From positions 39,817 through 103,816 of the forward strand of contig CACPPV010000002.1 in the NCBI GenBank assembly GCA_902635895.1: a DNA stretch of 64,000 nt, in the 5' to 3' direction. Below, piece after piece: positions 9,083 through 19,593 of this stretch. Under the pieces are notes generated by a model. The model made no database searches and had not been told where the DNA came from. It saw only the letters and a list, made by a program, of their open reading frames with translations. The stretch is from an uncultured Bacteroidota bacterium. GTDB lineage: Bacteria > Bacteroidota > Bacteroidia > Flavobacteriales > Flavobacteriaceae. Positions within the stretch are counted from its first letter, which is position 1, and each line of letters begins with the position of its first letter. The translations under genes were made by a program, and so were the position numbers.

Positions 9083-9913
9083 ATGAGTGTAATTACGTTG
9101 ACAAGTGACTATGGTATTAAGGATCATTATACTGGATCAATCAAAGGCGCTCTATTTAGTGAATTAATTAACCCAAATATAGTTGACATATCTCACCAAA
9201 TTTCTCCATTTAATATTGTTGAAGCAGCATATATTATTGAAAATAGTTACAAGAATTTTCCAGAAAACTCTATCCATATTATTGGTGTTGACAGTGAAAA
9301 AACACCAGAGCAAAATCATATTGTAGTTAAATTAGATGGTCACTATTTCATTTGTGCTGATAATGGTATTTTATCTCTTTTAACAAATAAAATTAATGCT
9401 GAAAAAATTATTGAAATAAATGTACACAATGAAAATTTTTCTACATTTTCAGTTATTGATGTTTTTGTTAAAATTGCTGCACATATATACAGAGGAGGAT
9501 CAATAGATTTAGTGGGAAAAGAAATTTATAAGCTAAGAGAATTATATAATATTAATCCCATACTTAATGAAAAAACTAATGAGATTATTGGAAATGTTTT
9601 ATATCTAGATAATTATGAAAATGTTGTAACCAATATTACAAAAAATACATTTTTTGAATTTGGTAAATCTCGAAAATTTGAAATTAATGCTAGAAATTAC
9701 GTTTTTAAAGAAATTGTTGAATCTTATAGTCAAGCTATAAGATTTGATGTATTGAAAGAAAATAGAAAAGAAATAGGAAAAAAAATAGCTCTATTTAACA
9801 AATGTGGTTATTTAGAATTGTCAATATATAAAAGCAATCCATTAACATCCGGAGGTGCATCAAGTCTTTTTGGTTTAAATTATAGAGATGTAGTATCAGT
9901 TAAATTTGAATAA
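9083..9913 (+). CDS. SAM hydrolase/SAM-dependent halogenase family protein (DUF62)
   Basis: A 276-residue member of the DUF62 family, which includes adenosine-forming SAM hydrolases and the rarer fluorinase/chlorinase enzymes. The opening VITLTSDYGIKDHYTGSIKG and VDISHQISPFNIVEAAYII are the family hallmarks; FICADNGILSLL and the C-terminal SNPLTSGGASSLFGLNYRD complete it. Ordinary bacterial members use water as nucleophile, giving adenosine and methionine, and that is the likeliest activity here; halogenase activity cannot be excluded by eye. The gene is divergent from phoH and appears to stand alone before dnaN. Confidence 0.88.
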   Translation: MSVITLTSDYGIKDHYTGSIKGALFSELINPNIVDISHQISPFNIVEAAYIIENSYKNFPENSIHIIGVDSEKTPEQNHIVVKLDGHYFICADNGILSLLTNKINAEKIIEINVHNENFSTFSVIDVFVKIAAHIYRGGSIDLVGKEIYKLRELYNINPILNEKTNEIIGNVLYLDNYENVVTNITKNTFFEFGKSRKFEINARNYVFKEIVESYSQAIRFDVLKENRKEIGKKIALFNKCGYLELSIYKSNPLTSGGASSLFGLNYRDVVSVKFE

Positions 9914-9979
9914 ATCTGTTAATAAGTTAGTTTTATTTTTTTACTATAATCTAATATCTTTAAGTATTATTTAATTAAT

Positions 9980-11098
9980 ATGAAATTTATAACATCAAGC
10001 TCATTATTACTCAAAAATATTCAGATTTTAGGGGGTATTTTGAACACCAATAATACACTTCCAATTTTAGATTATTTTTTATTTGAAATTTCCGAATCTA
10101 AACTTAAAATAACAGCTTCAGATTTAGAGACTACGTTGAGCGCAGATATTGATATTGAATCAGAAAGTAATGGATCTATAGCTGTTCCTGCTAAATTATT
10201 AATTGACACTCTAAAAACATTTCCAGAACAGCCTTTAACCTTTAATATATTAGAAAATAATACAATCGAAATTAGCTCAAATCATGGTAAATATGCCTTA
10301 GCTTACGCTAAAGGAGAAGAGTTTCCTAAAACATTACCAATAACAGATCCGTCCAGTTCAAACATTTCATCAAAAGTTCTTTTTGAAGCAATTAATACAA
10401 CAATTTTTGCATCTGGAAATGATGATTTAAGGCCTGTTATGAGTGGTGTTTTTTTTCAATTCTCTAGTGAAAACTCAACATTTGTTGCAACTGATGCACA
10501 CAAGCTCGTTAGGTATGTTAGAACGGATTATAAGTCAGAAAAACTTGTAGAGTTTATTATGCCGAAAAAACCTCTTAATGTATTAAAAGGTATTTTAGCA
10601 ACACAAGATCTTGATGTTAATATTGAATATAATGAAAGTAACGCTAAGTTTGTTTTTTCTAATCTTTCACTCACGTGTAGATTAATTGATGGTAAATATC
10701 CAAATTATGAAGCTGTTATCCCCAAAGAAAATCCAAACGTCTTAACCATTGACAGAACATTGTTATTAAATTCAACTAAAAGAGTTAGTATTTTTTCTAA
10801 TAAAACTACACACCAAATTAGATTAAAAATTAATGGTAACGAATTAATAATTTCTGCTGAAGATCTTGATTATAGTAATAAAGCGGAAGAAAGATTAATT
10901 TGTAATTATAATGGTGACGATATGCAAATTGGTTTCAATTCTAGATTTTTAATTGAAATGTTATCAAATTTATCTTCTGAAGAAGTAAAACTAGAATTGT
11001 CACTTCCAAATAGAGCTGGTATATTAACTCCAACGAAGTCTGATTCAGAAAGTGAAGAAATAACAATGTTGGTTATGCCAGTTATGCTAAATAATTAA
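9980..11098 (+). CDS. dnaN: DNA polymerase III beta subunit (sliding clamp)
   Basis: The processivity clamp: a homodimeric ring with three similar domains per subunit. The 372 residues fit the family. Visible landmarks are the opening [21 protein letters not shown], the second domain with [15 protein letters not shown] sequence ([13 protein letters not shown]), the [12 protein letters not shown] segment, [11 protein letters not shown] and the closing [10 protein letters not shown] near the protein-binding cleft. dnaA is not nearby, which is common in Bacteroidota. The stop overlaps the gapN-like gene tail to tail in a shared TTAA. Confidence 0.97.
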   Translation: MKFITSSSLLLKNIQILGGILNTNNTLPILDYFLFEISESKLKITASDLETTLSADIDIESESNGSIAVPAKLLIDTLKTFPEQPLTFNILENNTIEISSNHGKYALAYAKGEEFPKTLPITDPSSSNISSKVLFEAINTTIFASGNDDLRPVMSGVFFQFSSENSTFVATDAHKLVRYVRTDYKSEKLVEFIMPKKPLNVLKGILATQDLDVNIEYNESNAKFVFSNLSLTCRLIDGKYPNYEAVIPKENPNVLTIDRTLLLNSTKRVSIFSNKTTHQIRLKINGNELIISAEDLDYSNKAEERLICNYNGDDMQIGFNSRFLIEMLSNLSSEEVKLELSLPNRAGILTPTKSDSESEEITMLVMPVMLNN

Positions 11099-12675
11099 AG
11101 GTAATAATCTGTCCTAATAAAGTGAGACTTTTTAGAGTCAATCATTTCACGTAAAATATTTTTATTGAGATCATTATCCTTTGAAGCAACAAAAGTTCTA
11201 ATTGAAAATGATCTTAAAGCGTCATGTACACTTAGAGTTGCTACTGCAGAATCTTTTCTTCCAGTAAAAGGATAAATATCTGGTCCCCTTTGACATGCAC
11301 TATTTAAATTAACCCTACACACAAGATTAACCATAGAATCAATGATTGGACCTAGAGTGTCAACATCTTGACCAAATATACTAACCTGTTGACCATAATT
11401 TGATTCGGACATATCAGCAATTGGCTTTGAAATATCATTAAATGAAATTACTGGAATAACAGGTCCAAACTGTTCTTCTTCATAAACGTTCATATCTTTT
11501 GTAATTGGATAAAGAACAGCCGGAAAAACAAAGTTCTTTTGTTTTTTTCCTCCCCTTCTATTTAATATTTTAGCACCTTTACTAACTGCATCATCAATTA
11601 AGTCTGATATATATTTTGGTTTTCCAGGTTCAGGCAATGGAGTAAGTAATGTGTTTTCCCATGGAAGACCAAGTTTTAATTCGTCAACAGCCTTAGTGAA
11701 TTTTTCTAGAAACTCATCTTTAATATCTTCATGTACATATAATATTTTTAAAGCTGTACATCTTTGTCCATTAAATGATAGAGTTCCAGAAATACATTCC
11801 TTAACAGTTAAATCAATATCTGCATCTTTTAAAATAATTCCAGGATTTTTAGCTTCTAATCCTAATACTAAACGTAATCTACTTTTTTGAGGATGTAAAT
11901 CTTGAAGAGAAATTGCAGATGAGCTGTGACCTATTAATGCCAGAACATCAATTTTACCAGTTTTCATTATTGGAGAGGCTATTTCTCTACCTCTACCAAA
12001 AACAATGTTTACTACACCAGATGGAAAAGATTCTTTAAATGCTTCAAGTAGAGGAGCAATTAAAAGAACTCCATGCTTCGCTGGTTTGAAAATTGTAGTA
12101 TTTCCCATGATAATAGCTGGAATAAGAAGAGCAAATGTTTCATTAAGGGGATAATTGTAGGGGCCTAAGCACAAAACAACTCCTAATGGTCCCCTTCTTA
12201 TTAAAGCTCTTACCCCAGATTTATTCTGAAAAGTAGCACCGTTTCTATCTATTATTTTATATTCTTCTATAGTATCTTTAATATATTCAACTGTTCTGTC
12301 GAATTCTTTAATTGAATCATTTAAATTTTTGCCAATCTCCCACATTAAGAGTTTTACAATTTCATCTCTTTTAAGAACCATCCTATCAACAAAGTTTTCC
12401 ATACATTTTATACGTTCGTAAACCTTCATTGTAGGCCATGATCCCTGACCATAATTGAATGCTTTGTGAGCTGAATCTAATGCTTTTAAAGCATATTCAC
12501 CAGACATTTCAGGTGTGTTTCCTATTAGAGTAGGTTCTTTATCTTCAGAGTCACACAATAATGTTGAATAAACATTTGCTTGTTTGCCTTTCCAAGAAGA
12601 TATTTCTCCATCAATCAAATACTCAGTATGATTGATAATTTCATCTAATTGATAGTCTTTTGGAATATTAATCAT
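11095..12675 (-). CDS. gapN: NADP-dependent non-phosphorylating glyceraldehyde-3-phosphate dehydrogenase-like (GapN)
   Basis: An aldehyde dehydrogenase superfamily enzyme of 526 residues. The catalytic cysteine is C306 in [10 protein letters not shown] and the general base is E274 in [14 protein letters not shown]. The NAD(P) region includes [12 protein letters not shown] and IFKPAK. The GLEAKNP variant and the long C-terminus resemble proteins annotated in Flavobacteriia as NADP-dependent GAPDH, which oxidises glyceraldehyde-3-phosphate directly to 3-phosphoglycerate and yields NADPH. It sits 9 bases after ilvC, the last of four Ilv genes, and NADPH is the reductant of IlvC, so a supply role is plausible. 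The substrate is inferred. Confidence 0.75.
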   Translation of the reverse strand: MINIPKDYQLDEIINHTEYLIDGEISSWKGKQANVYSTLLCDSEDKEPTLIGNTPEMSGEYALKALDSAHKAFNYGQGSWPTMKVYERIKCMENFVDRMVLKRDEIVKLLMWEIGKNLNDSIKEFDRTVEYIKDTIEEYKIIDRNGATFQNKSGVRALIRRGPLGVVLCLGPYNYPLNETFALLIPAIIMGNTTIFKPAKHGVLLIAPLLEAFKESFPSGVVNIVFGRGREIASPIMKTGKIDVLALIGHSSSAISLQDLHPQKSRLRLVLGLEAKNPGIILKDADIDLTVKECISGTLSFNGQRCTALKILYVHEDIKDEFLEKFTKAVDELKLGLPWENTLLTPLPEPGKPKYISDLIDDAVSKGAKILNRRGGKKQKNFVFPAVLYPITKDMNVYEEEQFGPVIPVISFNDISKPIADMSESNYGQQVSIFGQDVDTLGPIIDSMVNLVCRVNLNSACQRGPDIYPFTGRKDSAVATLSVHDALRSFSIRTFVASKDNDLNKNILREMIDSKKSHFIRTDYYL

Positions 12676-12684
12676 ATTTTCAAA

Positions 12685-14154
12685 TTAAACAATTTTTTTC
12701 ATTGAAGTCATAGATGCTCTTAATTTTTTTCCAACAATCTCAACAGGATGGTTTCTGATTGCATCGTTTACTTCAATTAATTTAGTATTATCTATTTTAT
12801 CAGCAAGTTCAAAGTTTTTTCCAATGTGTTTATTTTCAATTTTTTTAAAAAAGTCATTTAATAATGGTTTACAAGCATGATCAAATAAATAACATCCATA
12901 CTCCGCAGTATCAGAAATGATTCTATTCATTTCAAATAGTTTTTTCTTAGCTATTAAATTTGCTATTAATGGAGTCTCATGTAGTGATTCGTAATAAGCA
13001 GATTCATCAATAATTCCTGAACTTGTCATAGTTTCAAAGGCTAATTCAACACCAGCTCTAATAAAAGACACCATCAAAAGACCATTATCAAAAAATTCTT
13101 GTTCAGAAATTATATCATCAGATGGTTTTGTTTTCTCAAAATTTGTTTCTCCAGTCATCGATCTCCAATTCAATAGGTTTTGATCATCATTATCCCAATC
13201 CTTCATCATAGTTGATGAAAAGTGTCCAGACATAATATCGTCCATGTGCTTTTCAAAAAGTGGTCGCATTATAAACTTTAATTCTTCAGAAAGATTATAT
13301 GCCTCAATTTTTGCTGAGTTATTTAATCTATCCATCATATTGGTTATTCCTCCATGTTTTAAAGCTTCAGTTACTGTTTCCCAACCATATTGGATAAGTT
13401 TAGAGGCATATCCAGGATTAATTCCATTTTCAACCATTTTATTAAATGAAAGAATTGAACCTGTTTGTAAAACACCACAAAGTATAGTTTGTTCACCCAT
13501 TAAATCTGATTTCACTTCAGCTACGAAAGACGATTCTAAAACTCCGGCTCTATGACCTCCAGTTGCTACTGCATAAGCCTTAGCAACATCCATTCCAATA
13601 TTTAAAGGATCATTTTCTGGATGTACAGCAATTAATGTAGGAACTCCAAATCCTCTTTTATATTCTTCTCTAACTTCAGAACCAGGGCATTTAGGAGCAA
13701 CCATTACAACTGTTATGTCTTTTCTTATTTTTACTCCCTCTTCAACAATATTAAATCCATGAGAATAAGAAAGAATAGAATTTTCTTTCATCAATGGCAT
13801 TAATTTATTTACAACATTAGTGTGATTTTTATCTGGAGTTAAATTCAGAACCATATCACAATGTGGAATTAATTCCTCAAAGGTTCCTACATTAAAGTTA
13901 TTTGATGTTGCATTTTTGAAAGAATCTCTTTTTTGATCAATTGCTTCCTGTCTCAAGGCGTATGAAATATCAAGACCAGAATCTCTCATGTTTAAACCTT
14001 GATTGAGTCCTTGAGCACCACAACCTACGATTACAATTTTTTTATTTTTTAATGCATTAACTCCTTCATCAAACTCTGAAGGATTCATAAATCTACACTT
14101 TCCTAATTGTTCAATCTTTTGACTTAAAGTCAAGGTATTAAAATAATTTTTCAT
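12685..14154 (-). CDS. ilvC: Ketol-acid reductoisomerase (class II)
   Basis: Second shared step of valine and isoleucine synthesis: NADPH- and Mg-dependent isomerisation and reduction of acetolactate or acetohydroxybutyrate. At 489 residues it is the long class II form as in E. coli. The Rossmann motif is [16 protein letters not shown], followed by SYALRQ; metal-site regions include [29 protein letters not shown] and the second C-terminal knotted domain with a repeated [13 protein letters not shown] segment. It lies 3 bases after ilvN. Confidence 0.97.
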   Translation of the reverse strand: MKNYFNTLTLSQKIEQLGKCRFMNPSEFDEGVNALKNKKIVIVGCGAQGLNQGLNMRDSGLDISYALRQEAIDQKRDSFKNATSNNFNVGTFEELIPHCDMVLNLTPDKNHTNVVNKLMPLMKENSILSYSHGFNIVEEGVKIRKDITVVMVAPKCPGSEVREEYKRGFGVPTLIAVHPENDPLNIGMDVAKAYAVATGGHRAGVLESSFVAEVKSDLMGEQTILCGVLQTGSILSFNKMVENGINPGYASKLIQYGWETVTEALKHGGITNMMDRLNNSAKIEAYNLSEELKFIMRPLFEKHMDDIMSGHFSSTMMKDWDNDDQNLLNWRSMTGETNFEKTKPSDDIISEQEFFDNGLLMVSFIRAGVELAFETMTSSGIIDESAYYESLHETPLIANLIAKKKLFEMNRIISDTAEYGCYLFDHACKPLLNDFFKKIENKHIGKNFELADKIDNTKLIEVNDAIRNHPVEIVGKKLRASMTSMKKIV

Positions 14155-14157
14155 TTT

Positions 14158-14691
14158 TTATTTATCTGTGTTTAATCCTAATATATTAGAAATATTCATT
14201 GGTTCTTTTGATACTGAAATTCTTCCAGATCTTACAAATTGCAAAAGACCGTATGGTTCGAGTTCTTTGTAAAGTTTTTCTGTTTCATCTCTCCATCCAG
14301 TTTTTTCTATTACAAAATAATTGGGAGAAACAGTAACCATATTAGCTTGACTATTCTTAATTATTTTTTGAATGTGTTTTTCATCAAATAATGATTTTGA
14401 TTTTACCTTATATAGAGCTGTTTCTAAAAAAATTGTTTCTTTATCGGTATGATAAAAGGAAGATATAACCTCAATTTGCTTATTAATTTGCTTGATTATT
14501 GATTTTATCATCTTCTCAGAAACATTTACTACTATAACAAATCTGAAAATAGAATCAATTTCAGATTGAGAAGTTGTTAAACTTTCAATATTTATATGTC
14601 TTTTTAAAAATATAGCAGAGATTCTGTTTAATAATCCAATGTTATTTTCAGTATATATAGAAACAGTAAAAGTTTGCTTTAAATCATTCAT
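14158..14691 (-). CDS. ilvN: Acetolactate synthase small (regulatory) subunit
   Basis: Regulatory subunit that activates the large subunit and usually confers valine feedback inhibition. Its 177 residues include an N-terminal ACT domain: FTVSIYTENNIGLLNRISAIFLKRHINIESLT, with the asparagine and glycines of the effector site, then a C-terminal half ending LQFVRSGRISVSK. It starts immediately after the ilvB stop (TAAATG arrangement), which suggests translational coupling. Confidence 0.95.
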   Translation of the reverse strand: MNDLKQTFTVSIYTENNIGLLNRISAIFLKRHINIESLTTSQSEIDSIFRFVIVVNVSEKMIKSIIKQINKQIEVISSFYHTDKETIFLETALYKVKSKSLFDEKHIQKIIKNSQANMVTVSPNYFVIEKTGWRDETEKLYKELEPYGLLQFVRSGRISVSKEPMNISNILGLNTDK

Positions 14692-16386
14692 TTATTCAAG
14701 TCTAATATCAGAAACAGATGCACCTGTTGGAATCATTGGAAAAACATTATCTTCTTTTTCTACCTTTACTTCAAGAAAATAGGGTTTTTTTGATTTGATC
14801 ATTATATCAACAGCAGATTTTAAATCTTTTCTTTTGCTTACTCGGTCTGCCTCAATATGATAACCTTTGGCTATGGCAACAAAGTCAGGATTTACTAGTT
14901 CTGTTGAAGCATATCTCTTTTCAAAAAACATTTGCTGCCACTGTCTAACCATTCCTAAAAAATCATTATTCAAAACCACTATCTTTACAGCACTATTTGT
15001 TTGAAAAATGGTACCCAACTCTTGAATTGTCATTTGATATCCTCCATCACCTATTACAGCAACAACTTCACGATTTGGAGCTCCCATTTTAGCACCTAAC
15101 GCAGCAGGAAGAGCAAATCCCATAGTTCCTAATCCACCTGAAGTTACATTTGATTTTGATTTGTTAAACTTAGCATACCTGCAAGCTACCATTTGATGTT
15201 GTCCAACATCAGTAACTATAATTGCATCACCATTGGAAGCTAAGTTAATTTCTTTAATAACCTCAGCCATAGTTAACCCATCCTTTGAGGGGTTAACTTC
15301 TTTATCAATTACTTTATTGTATTCCTTTTTGTAATAAGTTGAGAATTCATTTAGCCAAGTGTCATGTGAATTATTTTTAACCATACTATTTAAAACAGGA
15401 AGCGTAGATTTAATGTTTCCAAGAATTGGCACATCACATTCAACATTCTTATTTATTTCTGCAGGATCAATTTCCATATGAATAATCTTAGCTTGCTTAG
15501 CGTAAGTATTTAAATTTCCTGTAACTCTGTCGTCAAACCTCATTCCGATTGCGATTAGAAGATCACATTCATTGGTTAAGACATTAGGACCATAATTTCC
15601 ATGCATGCCAACCATACCGACATTTAGTCTATGATCAGTTGGTAAGGCTGAAAGACCTAATATTGTCCATGCTGCAGGTATACCTGTTTTTTCAATAAAA
15701 TCTTTAAATTCTTGTTCTGCGTTTCCTAAAATAACACCTTGACCAAAAACAATAAAAGGTTTTTTTGCATTATCAATTAATTTAGTTGCCTTTTTAATCA
15801 TGTCAATTGAATAATCTGGAACTGGATTATAACTTCTTACAGAGTTACATTTATTGTAAGAATATTCCATCATTTCAAATTGGGCATCTTTAGTAATATC
15901 TATTAATACTGGACCTGGTCTTCCAGATTTTGCTATATAAAAAGCTTTAGCTAAAACAATTGGAATATCAGCAGCTTTAGTAACTTGACAATTCCACTTA
16001 GTTACAGGTGTTGATATGCCAATAATGTCAGTTTCTTGGAATGCGTCAGAACCAAGTAAATGTGAAGCTACCTGACCAGTAATACAAACCATGGGTGTAG
16101 AATCAATTTGAGCATCTGCAATTCCCGTTATTAAATTAGTAGCTCCGGGTCCAGAAGTTGCCATTACTACTCCTACTTTTCCTGAAACTCTAGAAAACCC
16201 TTGAGCAGCATGAGTAGCACCTTGTTCATGACGAGTTAAAACGTGATTTAGCTTATCTTGAAATTTATACAATTCATCGTATATGGGCATAATAGCTCCT
16301 CCAGGATATCCGTAAATTAAATTAACATCTTCCTCTAGAAGTGATCTTATCACAGCTTCAGCTCCAGAAATTTTCAAACTACTCAT
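14692..16386 (-). CDS. ilvB: Acetolactate synthase large (catalytic) subunit
   Basis: ThDP- and FAD-dependent enzyme condensing two pyruvates, or pyruvate with 2-oxobutyrate. It is 564 residues. The catalytic glutamate is E54 in TRHEQGATHAAQG; VATSGPGATNLITG, GMVGMHGNYGPN (FAD-domain region) and the ThDP motif AVIGDGGYQMTIQELGTI...NNDFLGMVRQWQ are all present. It abuts ilvD and ilvN with no spacing, so the operon is tightly coupled. Confidence 0.97.
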   Translation of the reverse strand: MSSLKISGAEAVIRSLLEEDVNLIYGYPGGAIMPIYDELYKFQDKLNHVLTRHEQGATHAAQGFSRVSGKVGVVMATSGPGATNLITGIADAQIDSTPMVCITGQVASHLLGSDAFQETDIIGISTPVTKWNCQVTKAADIPIVLAKAFYIAKSGRPGPVLIDITKDAQFEMMEYSYNKCNSVRSYNPVPDYSIDMIKKATKLIDNAKKPFIVFGQGVILGNAEQEFKDFIEKTGIPAAWTILGLSALPTDHRLNVGMVGMHGNYGPNVLTNECDLLIAIGMRFDDRVTGNLNTYAKQAKIIHMEIDPAEINKNVECDVPILGNIKSTLPVLNSMVKNNSHDTWLNEFSTYYKKEYNKVIDKEVNPSKDGLTMAEVIKEINLASNGDAIIVTDVGQHQMVACRYAKFNKSKSNVTSGGLGTMGFALPAALGAKMGAPNREVVAVIGDGGYQMTIQELGTIFQTNSAVKIVVLNNDFLGMVRQWQQMFFEKRYASTELVNPDFVAIAKGYHIEADRVSKRKDLKSAVDIMIKSKKPYFLEVKVEKEDNVFPMIPTGASVSDIRLE

Positions 16387-18060
16387 TTATAAATCAGTTA
16401 CGCATCCATTTGATGCATTTGAAACACTTTTACAGTATTTATATAATATACCACTTTTAAATTTCAAATCTGGTTTTACCCAATTAGATTTTCTATGGGA
16501 TAATTCTTTTTCAGAAATTTCAACATCAATTGTATTGTCAACGGCGTTGATAGTTATTTTATCACCATTTTGAATTAAGGCAATGTTTCCTCCGTCTTGT
16601 GCTTCTGGACATATATGTCCAACAACAAATCCATGAGTACCACCAGAAAATCTTCCATCAGTAATTAAAGCAACATCTTTTCCTAAACCAGATCCCATTA
16701 TTGCTGAGGTAGGTTTTAGCATTTCCGGCATACCTGGACCCCCTTTTGGACCAACATATCTTATTACTACAACACTACCTTTATGAACTTTACCTTCTTT
16801 TATTCCATCATTTGCCTCTTGTTCAGAATTGAAAACTATTGCTTTTCCAGAAAATATCAAACCTTCTTTACCAGTAATTTTTGCAACAGAACCCTCAGAT
16901 GCTATATTACCATAGAGAATTCTTATGTGACCGGACTTTTTAATTGGACTGGATATTGGTTGAATAATTTTTTGATCTAAATCTAATGGTTTAATATCTT
17001 TTAAATTTTCAGAAATTGTTTTACCAGTTACCGTCAAACAATCACCATTTAATAATCCTTCATCAAGCATATATTTCATTACACCTGGTATACCACCTAC
17101 ATTATGAAGATCTTCCATTAAAAATTTTCCACTGGGTTTTAAATCTGCTAAAAATGGGGTTGCATCAGAAATTTCCTTAAAATCATTTATTGTAAAGTCA
17201 ATTTTAGCACTTTTAGCTATTGCCAATATGTGTAATACAGCATTAGTTGATCCACCTAAAACAGTGATTAATTTCACAGCATTAATTATAGATTCCTTTT
17301 TTAAAACATCTAGAGGTTTAATGTCGTTTTTAATTAAATTATCGATGTATGAACCTATTTTACTACATTCATCTGATTTATCATTACTTGTTGCAGGATT
17401 AGATGAATTATATGGTATTGACATACCCATAGCCTCTATTGCCGAAGACATTGTGTTTGCCGTATACATACCACCACAAGCTCCTGCTCCAGGACAAGCA
17501 TTTTTAATAACATTTGAAAATTCTTCTTCATTAATTTTTCCAGCAACTTTTTCTCCCCAGGCCTCAAAAGCAGAAACAACATCTAATTTTTTTCCATTAT
17601 GACACCCAGGAGCAATAGTTCCTCCATAAACTAGAATCGATGGTCTATTTAATCGTAACATTGACATTAAAGCACCTGGCATGTTTTTATCACATCCAAC
17701 AACTGTAACAACTGCATCATAAGCCATGGCTTGAACAACTGTTTCAATTGAGTCTGCAATAATATCTCTAGATGGCAGTGAATAACGCATTCCCTGAGTT
17801 CCCATTGAAATACCATCACTAACACCTATAGTATTAAAAATAAGGCCAATTAAATTTGAATCTATAATACCTCGTTTAATTTTTAATGAAAGATCATTAA
17901 GATGCATGTTACATGGGTTACCTTCATATCCGGTACTAGCTATACCTACAAAAGGTTTTGAAAAATCATTAGATTTTAATCCTATTGCGTGAAGCATAGC
18001 CTTCGCGGCAGGTTGAGTTGGATCCTGAGTTACAGCCTTACTGTATTTATTTAAAATCAT
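16387..18060 (-). CDS. ilvD: Dihydroxy-acid dehydratase
   Basis: Iron-sulfur enzyme making the 2-oxo acids that precede valine and isoleucine. It is 557 residues. Cluster cysteines occur in [10 protein letters not shown] and [16 protein letters not shown]; the C-terminal half carries [12 protein letters not shown] and [23 protein letters not shown]. The ATG at 18060 ([10 protein letters not shown]) is preferred to the TTG two codons upstream. It is first in the ilvDBNC-gapN operon, and a terminator-like hairpin ends only 4 bases before its start codon, so expression is probably controlled by attenuation. Confidence 0.97.
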   Translation of the reverse strand: MILNKYSKAVTQDPTQPAAKAMLHAIGLKSNDFSKPFVGIASTGYEGNPCNMHLNDLSLKIKRGIIDSNLIGLIFNTIGVSDGISMGTQGMRYSLPSRDIIADSIETVVQAMAYDAVVTVVGCDKNMPGALMSMLRLNRPSILVYGGTIAPGCHNGKKLDVVSAFEAWGEKVAGKINEEEFSNVIKNACPGAGACGGMYTANTMSSAIEAMGMSIPYNSSNPATSNDKSDECSKIGSYIDNLIKNDIKPLDVLKKESIINAVKLITVLGGSTNAVLHILAIAKSAKIDFTINDFKEISDATPFLADLKPSGKFLMEDLHNVGGIPGVMKYMLDEGLLNGDCLTVTGKTISENLKDIKPLDLDQKIIQPISSPIKKSGHIRILYGNIASEGSVAKITGKEGLIFSGKAIVFNSEQEANDGIKEGKVHKGSVVVIRYVGPKGGPGMPEMLKPTSAIMGSGLGKDVALITDGRFSGGTHGFVVGHICPEAQDGGNIALIQNGDKITINAVDNTIDVEISEKELSHRKSNWVKPDLKFKSGILYKYCKSVSNASNGCVTDL

Positions 18061-18064
18061 CTTC

Positions 18065-18096
18065 AAAAAAAAACCCCTAACTTCTTGAATTAGGAG
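18065..18096 (-). terminator. Attenuator-like intrinsic terminator directly before ilvD
   Basis: On the minus strand CTCCTAA (18096-18090) pairs with TTAGGGG (18080-18074), 7 base pairs with one G-U, closing a 9-base loop that may pair further, followed by nine Ts (18073-18065). The run ends 4 bases before the ilvD ATG. There is no upstream gene on this strand (the neighbour is divergent), so this hairpin sits inside the operon leader. It is therefore best read as an attenuator. Confidence 0.75.
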
Positions 18097-18120
18097 TAAA
18101 ATTATAATTATTAAAATTAC
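18088..18120 (-). other. Eleven consecutive branched-chain amino-acid codons in the ilvD leader
   Basis: In frame with ilvD and just upstream, the minus strand reads as eleven consecutive codons for V, I and L ([11 protein letters not shown]), the last ones falling in the 5' arm of the hairpin. A leader peptide sensing branched-chain amino acids would look like this. However, no ATG, GTG or TTG precedes the run within its open frame, and AT-only codons are biased to I and L by chance. Translation is unproven. Confidence 0.3.
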
Positions 18121-18209
18121 ATAAAAAATTAATTAATATTAATGTTATACATTATAATTCATATTTTTACGAAAATCTCAATTTTAATATTGAAATAAAG
18201 AACTTTTTT

Positions 18210-19589
18210 ATGGATAAATCATTAAAATCTATTATAGACAATCAAATAAATTATTTTTCATCAAAAAAAACTATTGATATTGCATCAAGGTTAAATTCCT
18301 TAAAAAAACTTTTAAAAGAAATTAAAGCATCTGAAAATGAAATAGAACTTGCTCTTTATAAAGATTTGGGAAAATCTAAAGGAGAAAGCTATTTGACAGA
18401 AATTAATTTTGTTTATACAGAAATTAACATTGCTTTAAAAAACATAAAAAAATGGACAAAAAGAAAAGCAGTCAAATCATCTTTAATTAATTTCCCGTCC
18501 TCAGATTATATCGTTCCTGAACCCTATGGTTTAACTCTTCACATTTCACCATGGAACTATCCATTTCAATTATCAATTGCACCTTTAATTGGTGCAGTTG
18601 CAGCTGGAAACACCATAGTTTTGAAACCGTCAGAATATTCAAAAAACACTAGTCTTTTACTTGAAAAAATACTTTCTAATGTCTTTGATCCTGGTCACGT
18701 GGTGGTTGTAAATGGTGGTGTTGATATATCAACTAAGTTGCTTGAATTTAAATGGGATTATATCTTTTTTACAGGAAGCATTGGAGTTGGAAAGATAATT
18801 GCAAAAGCTGCTGCAAACAATCTAACACCAACAACTTTGGAACTTGGGGGTAAAAATCCATGCATTGTTGATGAAACAGCTTCTATTGAAATATCAGCTA
18901 AAAGAATTGTGTGGGGAAAATTTACAAATTGTGGCCAAACTTGTATTGCACCAGACTTTATTGTAGTCAATAAAAAAATTAAAAATAAGTTCATTGACGC
19001 ATTAAAAAAACAAATTGTTAAAATTTATGGAAACAATGTTGTAGATAATGATGAATATGGAAGAATTATTAGTGATAAACATATGAATTATTTAGTTTCT
19101 CTTCTAAAAAAAGAAAATATAATACATGGCGGAAAATTTAATTTTGACGATAAATTTTTTGAACCAACTCTTGTTGAAATAAACAATTTAGAATCTAAAA
19201 TAATGGAGGATGAAATATTTGGACCTATCCTACCGATAATCGAGTACGATGACTTTAAAGAAGTACACGATATTATAAAAAAATACTCTCATCCCCTAGC
19301 CCTATATATTTTTACTAAAAAGAAAGAATTTGGACGAAAATTTTTAGAATCCTATCCTTTTGGAGGAGGTGCAATTAACGATACTGTTATGCATATAGCC
19401 AATGACAGGCTTCCATTCGGAGGAGTAGGACAAAGTGGAATGGGAAAATATCATGGAGAATCTACTTTTAATACATTTTCTCACTTTAAGCCATACCTAA
19501 ATAAGCCACTTTGGATTGATCCTCCATTAAGATACCCACCATTTAAAAACAAAATAAATTTTTTAAAAAAAATATTAAAACTAATTTGA
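18210..19589 (+). CDS. Aldehyde dehydrogenase (ALDH3-like)
   Basis: A 459-residue NAD(P)-dependent aldehyde dehydrogenase close to the fatty-aldehyde/ALDH3 group by its short length. The catalytic cysteine is C245 in NCGQTCIAPDF and the base is E211 in LELGGKNPCIV. HISPWNYPFQLSIAPLIGAVAAGN and the C-terminal PFGGVGQSGMGKYHGESTFNTFSH are classic. Substrates are likely medium or long aldehydes. It starts a plus-strand group with a nitroreductase (4 bases on) and a flavin reductase, and is divergent from ilvD. Confidence 0.93.
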   Translation: MDKSLKSIIDNQINYFSSKKTIDIASRLNSLKKLLKEIKASENEIELALYKDLGKSKGESYLTEINFVYTEINIALKNIKKWTKRKAVKSSLINFPSSDYIVPEPYGLTLHISPWNYPFQLSIAPLIGAVAAGNTIVLKPSEYSKNTSLLLEKILSNVFDPGHVVVVNGGVDISTKLLEFKWDYIFFTGSIGVGKIIAKAAANNLTPTTLELGGKNPCIVDETASIEISAKRIVWGKFTNCGQTCIAPDFIVVNKKIKNKFIDALKKQIVKIYGNNVVDNDEYGRIISDKHMNYLVSLLKKENIIHGGKFNFDDKFFEPTLVEINNLESKIMEDEIFGPILPIIEYDDFKEVHDIIKKYSHPLALYIFTKKKEFGRKFLESYPFGGGAINDTVMHIANDRLPFGGVGQSGMGKYHGESTFNTFSHFKPYLNKPLWIDPPLRYPPFKNKINFLKKILKLI

Positions 19590-19593
19590 TAGA

